A stretch of DNA of 37,388 bases from Ignavibacteriales bacterium UBA6490. GTDB lineage: Bacteria > Bacteroidota > Ignavibacteria > Ignavibacteriales > Ignavibacteriaceae. A model generated the notes under the pieces. The model worked only from the letters and a program-made list of their open reading frames with translations, ran no database searches and was not told where the DNA came from. Each line of letters starts with the position of its first letter. Within the stretch, counting starts at the first letter, position 1. Positions 8,205-17,269 of the stretch are shown piece by piece. The stretch lies in contig DJMM01000020.1 in assembly GCA_002435365.1 (NCBI GenBank), positions 9,878-47,265 on the forward strand. Direction: 5' to 3'. A program made the position numbers and the translations under genes.

Positions 8205-9005
8205 ATGAAAAAGACATATAAAATATTATTGCTTTTATTGATAGTCGGATTAGCCGGATGCGACAGTAATTTCTACGATTATGACGAAACACCTCCGGCG
8301 GCACCCAGAAACATATATGTACTTAACGGTGATGAAAGAGTTGATCTTGAATGGGATTCAAACCGTGAGTCGGATGTTGCAGGATATAATGTTTACTTCG
8401 CTTATTCCTATTATGGAGAATATGAACTAATCGGTTCATCTGATTATAATTATTTTGTTGATTATGATGCTGTTAACGGTAATAAGTATTACTATGCAGT
8501 AACAGCATATGATTATAATGGAAATGAGAGTGATCTCAGCAGGGATGTAATTTATGCTGTGCCCCGTCCGGAAGGATTTAATCAGAGCATTTTTGATTAC
8601 CTGAGATTTCCTGACAATGCAGGTTATTCCTTCAGGAATTATCTTGTGGTTCCTTATGATGATGACCGTGCAGACTTCTTCTTCGAGAACTATAACGGCA
8701 AGTATTATCTTGATGTCTGGAATGATACAGATATACAGGATATGGGAGAAACATACGATATTTATGATATCGCTGAAGCTCCGCTGACCGGCTGGTCTGA
8801 ATACAAAGATGAGCTTGCGGTAGTTGGTCATACATATGTAATATGGACATGGGATAATCATTTTGCGAAGGTAAGAGTTAAATCCCTTACCAGAGACCGG
8901 GTTGTATTTGACTGGGCATATCAGCTGGTAGAAGGTGAAAGAATGCTGAAAAATGCAAAGACCGGTGAATTCAGAGGAAAGCTAAGCAGGGAATTCAGGC
9001 GATAG
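8205..9005 (+). CDS. Lipoprotein with fibronectin type III domain
   Basis: This 266-residue protein has a lipoprotein signal ending LAGC with Cys19. The segment from about residue 29 (PPAAPRNIYVLNGDERVDLE) through YNVYFAYSY and YYYAVTAYDYNGNES to about residue 115 is a typical fibronectin type III fold pattern. The remaining 150 residues are rich in Tyr, Asp and Phe and match no family I know. I chose ATG 8205 over an upstream in-frame TTG at 8109. The ATG places the signal peptide at the N-terminus and is preceded by GAGGTA, while the extra 32 residues look non-coding. It is probably anchored in the outer or inner membrane and exposed to the periplasm or cell surface. It is followed after 53 nt by a secreted DUF4783-like gene. 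Role unknown. Confidence 0.85.
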   Translation: MKKTYKILLLLLIVGLAGCDSNFYDYDETPPAAPRNIYVLNGDERVDLEWDSNRESDVAGYNVYFAYSYYGEYELIGSSDYNYFVDYDAVNGNKYYYAVTAYDYNGNESDLSRDVIYAVPRPEGFNQSIFDYLRFPDNAGYSFRNYLVVPYDDDRADFFFENYNGKYYLDVWNDTDIQDMGETYDIYDIAEAPLTGWSEYKDELAVVGHTYVIWTWDNHFAKVRVKSLTRDRVVFDWAYQLVEGERMLKNAKTGEFRGKLSREFRR

Positions 9006-9058
9006 AAGTGTTGTTATAGATTTAGAACAGATTATTGATTAGATTTGCATTTGACTGG

Positions 9059-9505
9059 ATGAAGAGATTAATATACATACTTATTCTTATTATCTCCTGT
9101 GCAGTAATTATAGCTGCACAGGAGAAAAGATTTTTAAACAAGCCCGGCAAAACATTGCAGGTTGTTCCGGCGCAAAAAGTTTTTCAGGAAATTGAAGAAG
9201 CCATTGCATCGGGTGATGTGAGAGCCTTATCCGGATTTTTAGGTTCCCAGACTTATTTTAGTCTTGCCAGCGGCAGCAGCGGTTATTACAGTTCAAACCA
9301 GGCTTTCTATATTCTTGAAAATTTTTTTAGTGTTTACCAGGTAAGAGCATTCAGGTTTAACAATCTTCAGTCCGGTGACAGCAGTCCTTACGCAACCGGC
9401 GTTTACACGTATGAATTAAAAGGCAAGAGGGAAAATGCCCAGGTATATGTATCCCTTAAGCTTATTGGAAAAAACTGGAAGATAACTCAGATAACCATTA
9501 ACTGA
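9059..9505 (+). CDS. DUF4783-like exported protein
   Basis: This 148-residue protein starts with a signal peptide (MKRLIYILILIISCAVIIAA). The rest resembles the DUF4783 family of Bacteroidota. A helix with FQEIEEAIASGDVRALSGFL is followed by YYSSNQAFYILENFF and the final strands VYVSLKLIGKNWKITQITIN. This is a small NTF2/SnoaL-like alpha+beta pattern. The function of the family is not known to me. ATG 9059 is preferred to an upstream in-frame TTG at 9035 because it begins exactly at the signal peptide. The stop codon lies 3 nt before the ATG of the histidine kinase gene, so the two are very likely co-transcribed and perhaps translationally coupled. It could therefore be an accessory protein of that sensor, which is inference. 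Confidence 0.8.
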   Translation: MKRLIYILILIISCAVIIAAQEKRFLNKPGKTLQVVPAQKVFQEIEEAIASGDVRALSGFLGSQTYFSLASGSSGYYSSNQAFYILENFFSVYQVRAFRFNNLQSGDSSPYATGVYTYELKGKRENAQVYVSLKLIGKNWKITQITIN

Positions 9506-9508
9506 TGC

Positions 9509-12500
9509 ATGGCGGTCCGGATAATTAAATTATTTCAAGACGATAGGAAGTATTATACTGTCGTCTTTTTTGTTTTACTGCTTATAGCAGCTTCTGCCCT
9601 GATAACCCCTGTTATATTTGAGTCCATTGAAAAAAACTGGAAGGACATCCTCAAATCCGAGATTAGTGATGCTGAACAGAAAACAAGATTGGCTTTCCGT
9701 AAACAAGAGGATGATCTTTTAACCGGACTGGTAAAGCTGAAATCGGAACTGCGTAATGAACTTGCTCCCGGTGCAAATTACGGAAGTTTGATTGAGCTTC
9801 TTAACAGTATCGATTATGAAAAATTTTCAGTCGAAGTTTATGCACCAAACGGGCGGCTGATCGGATGGAATAAAAATTCGCCTGTCCGGCAGGAGCTCCC
9901 TTTCCCGTTAAAAGCTTCCATAGGAGAATCCTATTTTACAAATACCGGTCTGATGACATGGCTCAGTGTACTGGATACAGTGAATTTTGATGCTGAGCAT
10001 TTTTACATAATGTTCTATCTTCCTTTTCAGAAGCACTATAGAATAAAAAACAATTATTATCAGGAAGTCAATTTTGAGAAGAATCTATCCCGGCTGCTTG
10101 CTACAGATGTTTCTGTAAATTACTTCTCGCATCAGCCTGAAACCAGGGACGGCAGATACCACACATTCGATCTTTTAAATTCAAATGGAAGCAGAACCGC
10201 AAAAGTTACGATCCTTAAACCGCTTCTTGATTCATCAATCAATTCGATACGGGAAACCAGCTCACTTATTCAGTCATTGCTGCTTATTACTGCTTATTTA
10301 TTTCTGATGATTGCACTGCGGGGTGAGTATAAAGAAATAAACAGCAGGATTATCAGGTTTTTCATTCTTGCATTATACCTGACCGGGTTCCGCATATTAC
10401 TTTATTTCCTTAATATTCCTTCGGTTCTTTTTAACGGAACCATTGATGATCCCTCATACTTTGCTTCCGCATTTGCGTGGGGAATGGTAAAATCGCCGGT
10501 TGAATTTTTTGTAACAAATATTTTCCTTCTGCTAATCGCCATCAGTTTTTTTGTAAATATAAGGGAATCCGCCAGGTGGAACAGACTTAAATCGTACTGG
10601 TATTATGTAATAATTGTACCTGTATCATTCCTTTTCCTGATGACTGCACGGGGAATGAGCGCTGCTGTACGCAGCATAATTTTTGATTCTTCAATAAGAT
10701 ACTTTAAAAGTCCGGAGATCTTAAGCGGTCTTCCTGAGGAGGTAATGATCCTCAATCTTCTGCTACTGGGTATGGTTGTGGTAATTATCCTGATATCGTT
10801 TCTTGTAATGCTGCTCTCGTTGCGAAGATCGGATCTGGTAAGGTATTACTGGATATCATTCACAGTATTCCAGGTATCCGGATTTTTATTTGTAATCTGG
10901 CAGAAGCAGCCGCTGATTACTCCGGTGATGCAGTTTGTTTTTATAACCCTGATTTTTATCACCGTCTGGTATGTACTCCGGAAGAGGGAATCCGTTTTCA
11001 ACTTTATTTACATTGCACTGGCAGCATCGGTTATTTCAATATCACTGCTTAATTATTTCAACCAGCATTTGGAGAGGGAATCGCTTAAAACAACCGCTAT
11101 TGAGCTGAATCGTCCTGATGAGAATTTGCTGAATTTTCTGATAAGGGAAACTCTGGGATCTGCCGCAGCGGATAATTATACAAAAGAAGCAATAACCGGC
11201 AGGGAAAGTAATTTTACTGCTCTTGCTTTTGCCCTGTGGACTAAAAGTCCGTTGCAGGAGGAATCGCTTAATTCTTCACTGGCTTTACTCGACAGGAATA
11301 AAAAGTATCTCGGCGGTTTCAGTATAGGAGTTAATAATGAAACTGATCCCGCCAAATATTTTGAACATTATTCAGGAGTTGAAATACAGGTGGCAGAGAT
11401 TGAAAAAGATGAATATAGGAAAGTATTCAAGGGTATAATTCCTGTAAGAGTTGGTGAAAAAATTTACGGATATTTGATAGCATCGGTTGAACTTGATCTG
11501 CGGAATCCGGCAGGTACTGATTACCCCGAGTTTCTTGTTTCAAAGAAAAACTTCTTCAACTCGGTTATCGATGCCTCCCAGATAAAAATATTTGAAATTA
11601 TCGATTCAGAACTTACTTATGTATTCGGTGATATTTACCCGTCACGCGATCAGATAAAGCCTGTTATAAATGCTGATTATGGTACAGCAAACGAGAGCTG
11701 GCAGACAATGGAAATGAATAATGAGCGCTATATATCATACGCACTGAAGAACATTGTAGGCGGGAAGACAAAAATTACGGTTGTACTTTACCGTGAAAAG
11801 CAGATAACATGGAATCTTTTTAACTTTTTCAAAATATTTATTTCGCATGTTATTTATATCCTTATTTTCTTTGTTATTATTTTCATTATCAATATCAGGA
11901 AGTTCAGGTATACTTTCAGGATGCAGCTTCTTACCGCATTTCTGCTTATCTCTATAATTCCTGTGATAATTCTTGCCGCCTTTATAAGGCAGACAGTAAA
12001 TGAGAGAAGCAGCACTGCCATAACAACCGAACTTAATGAAAGGCTTGAGTATATCGAAAACCATGTACGCAGCCAGATGATTAAGCATAAGGACAGGGAT
12101 TATAACGACGCATTTGAAAATGCTGCTATTGAGCTGGGTATATCATTTAATGTGTACGATAATACATACCAGACATTCAGTTCAAAGAAACAATATTATG
12201 CTTCGGGATTGTTTACTTCCAGGCTTAATCCGGTTGCTTATTACAAACTGAATTACCTTAGCTTCAGGGAGTTCCTTACGGAACAGGAAGTTGAGAATTT
12301 TACCTACAGCGCGTTCTTTAAAAAACTCGATATCGGGGGGAAGCGGTTTATCCTTAGCGTAAATGATGCTTTTAATAAAGTGAAATTAAGCTTTACTCCC
12401 GCAGATGCGGATATCCTGCTGTTCGGAGTTTATTCCTTTGCGGTAATAATCATAATAATTATAAATACTATCCTGGCTAATAAAATATCGGCTCCTATAA

Positions 12501-13306
12501 GACAATTGATAAGGGCCACCGGATCAGTTGCGCAGGGTGATCTCAGTGTACAGCTTGTAAATAAGGAAAAAGGCGAACTGAGGGATCTGATTGACGGATT
12601 TAATCTTATGACCAGCGAGCTTAGAAAGAACGAAGCAGAACTGGCGCAGCTTGAGAGGGAAACTGCATGGAAGGAGATGGCAAAACAGGTCGCACATGAA
12701 ATTAAAAATCCCCTCACCCCTATGAAGCTTGCAGTTCAGCAAATGATAATCTCCTTTAAGGAGAATAAGAATTTTTCTTCAATTTTTACAAGAGTATCTG
12801 AAACTTTACTCAACCAGATTGAAAACCTGAATCAGATTGCCAGTGAATTCTCACGGTTTGCAAGAATGCCTCATTTCAACCTTGAGAAGGTTAATATATC
12901 CGAGGTCCTCAAAGACACAGTGAATCTGTTCGTCGATGAGAAAATCACTATTGAAACGGAGATTGAGAAAGAGGATGCATTAGTAGAGGCGGATATTTCG
13001 CAATTCCGGAGGCTGATTATCAATATGATCCGTAACTCCATACAGGCTGATGCCGATAAAATTACAGTTTCTCTGAAAAAATGCACTGATGGTTACGAGC
13101 TCTACCTTAAGGATAACGGTAAAGGAATACCGCCTGCTCTGCAGGAAAAAATATTCGATCCCGACTTTACTACAAAAGAGAAAGGCATGGGACTCGGATT
13201 AAAACTGGCGAAAAGGTTTGTCGAAGGAATCAAAGGGGAAATACTTCTTGAAAGCAGTTCCGGGAACGGTACTGTATTCAGAATCTTTATTCCGGAAATA
13301 AAGTGA
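9509..13306 (+). CDS. Very large multi-pass sensor histidine kinase
   Basis: This 1265-residue membrane protein has a TM segment at about 15-38, an extracytoplasmic region to about 250, and a bundle of about eight TM segments from 250 to 518. A second large extracytoplasmic region runs to about 780, followed by two TM segments (780-831), a third region, and a last TM helix (about 965-990). The cytoplasmic part has HAMP (about 990-1050) and an NtrY-like kinase core. Its H-box is HEIKNPLTP with the phospho-acceptor His1063. The N-box is NMIRNS (1172-1177), the G1 box DNGKGIP starts at Asp1202 and the G2 box GMGLGL at Gly1226. It should autophosphorylate and pass phosphate to a response regulator, but none is encoded nearby. 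The start ATG lies 3 nt after the DUF4783-like gene, and an AddA-like gene follows 15 nt later. The signal sensed is unknown. Confidence 0.93.
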   Translation: MAVRIIKLFQDDRKYYTVVFFVLLLIAASALITPVIFESIEKNWKDILKSEISDAEQKTRLAFRKQEDDLLTGLVKLKSELRNELAPGANYGSLIELLNSIDYEKFSVEVYAPNGRLIGWNKNSPVRQELPFPLKASIGESYFTNTGLMTWLSVLDTVNFDAEHFYIMFYLPFQKHYRIKNNYYQEVNFEKNLSRLLATDVSVNYFSHQPETRDGRYHTFDLLNSNGSRTAKVTILKPLLDSSINSIRETSSLIQSLLLITAYLFLMIALRGEYKEINSRIIRFFILALYLTGFRILLYFLNIPSVLFNGTIDDPSYFASAFAWGMVKSPVEFFVTNIFLLLIAISFFVNIRESARWNRLKSYWYYVIIVPVSFLFLMTARGMSAAVRSIIFDSSIRYFKSPEILSGLPEEVMILNLLLLGMVVVIILISFLVMLLSLRRSDLVRYYWISFTVFQVSGFLFVIWQKQPLITPVMQFVFITLIFITVWYVLRKRESVFNFIYIALAASVISISLLNYFNQHLERESLKTTAIELNRPDENLLNFLIRETLGSAAADNYTKEAITGRESNFTALAFALWTKSPLQEESLNSSLALLDRNKKYLGGFSIGVNNETDPAKYFEHYSGVEIQVAEIEKDEYRKVFKGIIPVRVGEKIYGYLIASVELDLRNPAGTDYPEFLVSKKNFFNSVIDASQIKIFEIIDSELTYVFGDIYPSRDQIKPVINADYGTANESWQTMEMNNERYISYALKNIVGGKTKITVVLYREKQITWNLFNFFKIFISHVIYILIFFVIIFIINIRKFRYTFRMQLLTAFLLISIIPVIILAAFIRQTVNERSSTAITTELNERLEYIENHVRSQMIKHKDRDYNDAFENAAIELGISFNVYDNTYQTFSSKKQYYASGLFTSRLNPVAYYKLNYLSFREFLTEQEVENFTYSAFFKKLDIGGKRFILSVNDAFNKVKLSFTPADADILLFGVYSFAVIIIIIINTILANKISAPIRQLIRATGSVAQGDLSVQLVNKEKGELRDLIDGFNLMTSELRKNEAELAQLERETAWKEMAKQVAHEIKNPLTPMKLAVQQMIISFKENKNFSSIFTRVSETLLNQIENLNQIASEFSRFARMPHFNLEKVNISEVLKDTVNLFVDEKITIETEIEKEDALVEADISQFRRLIINMIRNSIQADADKITVSLKKCTDGYELYLKDNGKGIPPALQEKIFDPDFTTKEKGMGLGLKLAKRFVEGIKGEILLESSSGNGTVFRIFIPEIK

Positions 13307-13321
13307 GGGCTCTTTAAAAAT

Positions 13322-16300
13322 ATGCTTACCAGCCATCAGATTTCAGCCCTTGATATTTCAAACAATATTGCTCTAACAGCAAACGCTGGCTCAGGTAAAA
13401 CCTTCATCCTTTCCAAAAGATTTCTTGAAATAGCATTGTCGGGAAATATTCCCATCAGAAAAATTGCAGCTATAACATTTACCGAAAAAGCTGCATCAGA
13501 ATTGTATAAAAAAATTGCTGCACAGGTTGAGGATACCATAGCCTCATCCAGGGATGAGAAATTGATAAATAAGCTCCAGCAAATACGCAGAAGCCTGGTA
13601 TCTGCAAATATTTCAACAATTCATTCATTTTGTATAAACCTGCTGAGGGAATATCCGGTAGAAGCAGAACTTGACGCCAATTTTATTCCCGCTGATACAA
13701 TTATGTCAAATGAGCTTATTGAGCTTTCTGCTGAAGAGGTAATAAAAGAAGCACTTACATCCGAAACAGATTCACCCGCTATAAAATCATTAATACGCCT
13801 GTTCTCTTCAAAAAGTGTTTTTACGAAAGAGATGATTAACCTTGTCGCAAACCGGAAAAATCTCCTGGAGCTGAGAGACAGGATGTATAATAAGCAAGAT
13901 AATGAGATTGCCGGTATCCTCTTTAGCACATTCCTTGAGATCAGCAGCGGGTACATCTCAAAAAAACTGCAGGTCTTTATGGCAGACCTTAATCAGCTTG
14001 TCAATAATGTCGTCACTGAAGATCCGGAGAATAAAACAGTTGCGGATATTCTACCTTTTTTAAAGAAATTGAAAGATGATAATAATTTCGAGACGCTTTT
14101 AAGCACTTTACAGCAGCTTAGTTCAGTTCTCTGTACCAAAGAAGGAAAAATCAGAAAATATCTTGTCAGGAAATTAAGGAATCAGATTGAAGAACAATAC
14201 CGGATTGAAGAATTTTTATCCGATTCGTCATATTTCTATTTTGAAGATGATCATGAGCTTGTGGAAATGGAACTCGCTGCTACCGGCAGGAAACTTTTGT
14301 ATTTTTTTGACAGGACTATCGCAAGATATAATGAAAAGAAAAATAGCAAGGGGTATATAGATTTTGAAGACATACTTCTTTACACCAAAAAACTGCTCGA
14401 AAATGAAGATGTGAAAAGGTCGGTCTGGGATAAGTTTGAATATATAATGATCGATGAGTACCAGGATACCAATGAAATTCAGTATGAAATATTCCTTCCC
14501 ATACTCGATCAGCTCAGAAGAGGAAACCTGTTTGTGGTAGGCGATGAAAAACAATCTATCTATATGTTCCGCGATGCCGAGCTTGAAGTTTTTGAACGGA
14601 CGAAAAGACAGATCGGCGAATACAACTCAGGAAAACTGCTGATTCTTCCCGACAGTTTCAGAATGGGGCCGGATGTATGCCTTTTTACAAATTATGTGTT
14701 CAAAAAACTCTTCGCTGATCCGGATATTACATTTAATGAGGTTGCACATTCGGAACTCGTTTGCGCCAGACAGGATATTGCGGAAGGCGGAATAGAATTT
14801 CTGCTTGAGGAAAAAGAGGGGATCCCGGAAGAAGAGCTGGTATCCGGAAAAATTCTTGAGCTTATCACTACAAAAAAAATTAATTGGAATCAGATCGCGG
14901 TCCTCTCCAGAAAGAGAAAATCCTTTGACAAGATAGAGGAATCGTTTATAAATCATAAAATACCCTACCTGATAATGGGCGGAAGGAATTTTTACCAGAG
15001 ACAGAGCATTTATGATATCTTTAATTACTTTTCATTCCTGCTGGATAATAATAATGACGGCGCTCTGGCCGGCATCCTAAGATCTCCCTTTTTCAATCTT
15101 TCCGATTCACAACTCTTTGAGATCTCACTTCTAAGGGGACACAGCTTTTACCGGAAGCTACTCTCATCTGAGAATGAAACCCTGAAGCCCGTAAAGGAAA
15201 AACTAAGCGAGATGACTGATCTTGCGCAGTTTACCGATCCACCGGAACTGCTCAGAAAGATGCTGAATGAATCAGACTTTTTAGCATACCTGGTCGCAAA
15301 GAAAAACGGTCCACAGGAAAGTGCAAATATCCGTAAGCTTATTAAGATAACAATCAATTTTTATTCACACGGTCTGCGGACATTGTATGACTATGTTAAC
15401 TTTCTTAAAACCAACATCGAACAGGTGCAGGATGAAGCCCAGGCACTGATTGCTGATGATTCCAATACAGTTAAAATTATGACTATCCACCAGGCAAAAG
15501 GATTGGAGTTCACGGTAATCTTTCTTGTTAACTCAGGTGAATCAGCACAGAGAAGCATGGTAAGACAAAAAGGTCTGGTTGTTAATAAAAACCTGGGGAT
15601 ACTGACCAAAGTTCCGCTGCATGAAAATTATTACCAGGATTATTTATCTGCGCCCGCTGTTAACCTGAATAATTTTATTTCATTAAAGAAAGAAAATGCC
15701 GAGCTCAGGAGGCTGCTGTATGTTGGTGTTACAAGGGCGAAGGATTTTCTTTATGTAACTGCTGCCAGGAAAGAAAACTATCCGGTCGGATCGTTCATGG
15801 AACTTTTAACCAGAGCATTTCCTGACGGATTTTTGCAGGATAAACTGTCAATATTTGATACTCTTAAATTCCTCAGGCTGGAAAGCAAAGGCTATTCGCT
15901 GCATTCACAGGAGAGACAACTTGATATACCGGTTGAAACCTCGGTAAATGAATATAATCAGACTGAAGAAGAACGTGGACCTGAACAAAAAATTTTAATG
16001 ACTGAAGATATTCCGGACTCAGTTAAGGATGAAATAATTTCTGCCACTAAATTCTCGGTCTATACCCACTGTCCCCGTAAATATAAATTTACATACAAGG
16101 ACGGCCTGCTTCCATTGATTAATACTTCCGCTTATTTCACAGAAGACGATAACGAGAAGGATAATGAAATTACTGCCGGTTCGGCAGGAATAAAAGGAAG
16201 AGTGATTCACAAAATCCTGCAGGAAGGAAAGGAACAAACCGACCCTGAGTATGTTAATATGCTTGTTAGGAAAGAAGGAATCCCGCTTGATGAGAAGGCC

Positions 16301-16801
16301 TCCGGTGTTCTGTCCAGCGAAATTATAAGCGACCTTGAAGCTTACTTTGCTTCCGGTGTTTACAATGAGATTAAAAACCAGGAGGGCAAAAACGAATTCG
16401 AGATCTATGTACGGGAAAAAGATTATATTCTTTTCGGTATAATTGACAGGATCATTATTAAAGATGATCTGATTACAATCATCGATTATAAAACAGATGA
16501 TATTCCTGTTGATAAAACGGAACAAAGAGCCCGGGAATATCTGAATCAATTAAAATTTTATTCATATATTGTATGGCAGACATTTAATTCCTCTTACAGG
16601 ATTAAGTTCAGGATAATATTTGTAAGGCATCCTGATAAATATATCGAAAGTGAGGAAACTCGGAACAGTCTGATAGCTACAGGTAATAAAATAAGCGAAA
16701 TGGTTGAGAACACCAGGAATAACATTTTTTACCCCGACAAAGACTATTGCAGCAGGTGCATTTACTCCATCGATCATAAAAATTGTATTAAAAGGGACTA
16801 A
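13322..16801 (+). CDS. AddA-like UvrD-family helicase-nuclease with four-Cys Fe-S-type nuclease domain
   Basis: This 1159-residue protein has all SF1A helicase motifs: Walker A ANAGSGKT with Lys26, AITFTEKAA, IHSFC, DEYQDT at Asp378, VVGDEKQSIY, IMTIHQAKGLEF and VGVTRAKD with Arg805. The C-terminal third is a PD-(D/E)XK nuclease with Asp1042 in GIIDR and Asp1055-Tyr-Lys1057 in IIDYKTDD. Cys917 (THCPRKY), Cys1143, Cys1146 and Cys1155 give the one-plus-three cysteine layout of AddB-type Fe-S nuclease domains, with an unusual C-x2-C-x8-C end. Such enzymes resect double-strand breaks for recombination. No AddB partner is in the window, so it may pair with a distant gene or act alone. It starts 15 nt after the kinase gene and ends 6 nt before the next ORF. 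Confidence 0.93.
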   Translation: MLTSHQISALDISNNIALTANAGSGKTFILSKRFLEIALSGNIPIRKIAAITFTEKAASELYKKIAAQVEDTIASSRDEKLINKLQQIRRSLVSANISTIHSFCINLLREYPVEAELDANFIPADTIMSNELIELSAEEVIKEALTSETDSPAIKSLIRLFSSKSVFTKEMINLVANRKNLLELRDRMYNKQDNEIAGILFSTFLEISSGYISKKLQVFMADLNQLVNNVVTEDPENKTVADILPFLKKLKDDNNFETLLSTLQQLSSVLCTKEGKIRKYLVRKLRNQIEEQYRIEEFLSDSSYFYFEDDHELVEMELAATGRKLLYFFDRTIARYNEKKNSKGYIDFEDILLYTKKLLENEDVKRSVWDKFEYIMIDEYQDTNEIQYEIFLPILDQLRRGNLFVVGDEKQSIYMFRDAELEVFERTKRQIGEYNSGKLLILPDSFRMGPDVCLFTNYVFKKLFADPDITFNEVAHSELVCARQDIAEGGIEFLLEEKEGIPEEELVSGKILELITTKKINWNQIAVLSRKRKSFDKIEESFINHKIPYLIMGGRNFYQRQSIYDIFNYFSFLLDNNNDGALAGILRSPFFNLSDSQLFEISLLRGHSFYRKLLSSENETLKPVKEKLSEMTDLAQFTDPPELLRKMLNESDFLAYLVAKKNGPQESANIRKLIKITINFYSHGLRTLYDYVNFLKTNIEQVQDEAQALIADDSNTVKIMTIHQAKGLEFTVIFLVNSGESAQRSMVRQKGLVVNKNLGILTKVPLHENYYQDYLSAPAVNLNNFISLKKENAELRRLLYVGVTRAKDFLYVTAARKENYPVGSFMELLTRAFPDGFLQDKLSIFDTLKFLRLESKGYSLHSQERQLDIPVETSVNEYNQTEEERGPEQKILMTEDIPDSVKDEIISATKFSVYTHCPRKYKFTYKDGLLPLINTSAYFTEDDNEKDNEITAGSAGIKGRVIHKILQEGKEQTDPEYVNMLVRKEGIPLDEKASGVLSSEIISDLEAYFASGVYNEIKNQEGKNEFEIYVREKDYILFGIIDRIIIKDDLITIIDYKTDDIPVDKTEQRAREYLNQLKFYSYIVWQTFNSSYRIKFRIIFVRHPDKYIESEETRNSLIATGNKISEMVENTRNNIFYPDKDYCSRCIYSIDHKNCIKRD

Positions 16802-16807
16802 TTTAAT

Positions 16808-17269
16808 ATGAATAAAACAGTAACTATTATAAGGGAAATGAATAAAATTGAAAAAGAGCTTGCATCTGCCCGTGTGGGTGTGCTGGCGATTCATACCAGG
16901 GATAATGAGATGGTTCAGCTGCCCGGTTCATTCCTTTATCATAATAAAAATATATTTATTACCATACCCGAAGATGATGATCTTTTTGAAAAAATTGACT
17001 ATGACTCGGGAGCCAGCTTTGCGGTAATAAGGGTTCAGGAAACCAGACCTGGAAGAAAAACCGATGTCAAAAAGGTATTCAAAATAATTTACGTCACGCT
17101 TAACGGACACCTAAAAAAACCGGAAGATGTTAAGGTCCCCCAGATTGTAAAAGATCTGTTCAACGAGAAGTATTCGAGTGCAAAAAACAGTGAAAATCAA
17201 AACGACAAGCATGTTTTTCTTATGCTCGATACATCGGAAATAAAAGCCATGGAGGAGACAATCGGATGA
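16808..17269 (+). CDS. Pyridoxamine 5'-phosphate oxidase-like split-barrel protein
   Basis: This 153-residue protein begins with MNKIEKELASARVGVLAIHT and continues FLYHNKNIFITIPEDDDLFEKI, GASFAVIRVQE, FKIIYVTLNGHLKKPED and VFLMLDTSEIKAMEE. The succession of short beta strands, with a start on avoiding or scoring small-molecule redox, is like FMN-binding split-barrel (PNPOx-like) proteins. Whether it binds FMN, F420 or haem cannot be read here. It has no signal peptide, so it is probably cytoplasmic. It starts 6 nt after the helicase-nuclease gene and overlaps the amidase start by 4 nt (ATGA), so it is part of a coupled operon whose members share no obvious pathway. The assignment is by fold pattern only and could be wrong at the family level. 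Confidence 0.65.
   Translation: MNKTVTIIREMNKIEKELASARVGVLAIHTRDNEMVQLPGSFLYHNKNIFITIPEDDDLFEKIDYDSGASFAVIRVQETRPGRKTDVKKVFKIIYVTLNGHLKKPEDVKVPQIVKDLFNEKYSSAKNSENQNDKHVFLMLDTSEIKAMEETIG

Noticed and set aside
16019..16549. 176-codon minus-strand ORF opposite the helicase-nuclease gene
   Set aside because: It is fully inside a gene with intact nuclease motifs on the + strand and its translation resembles no protein family.
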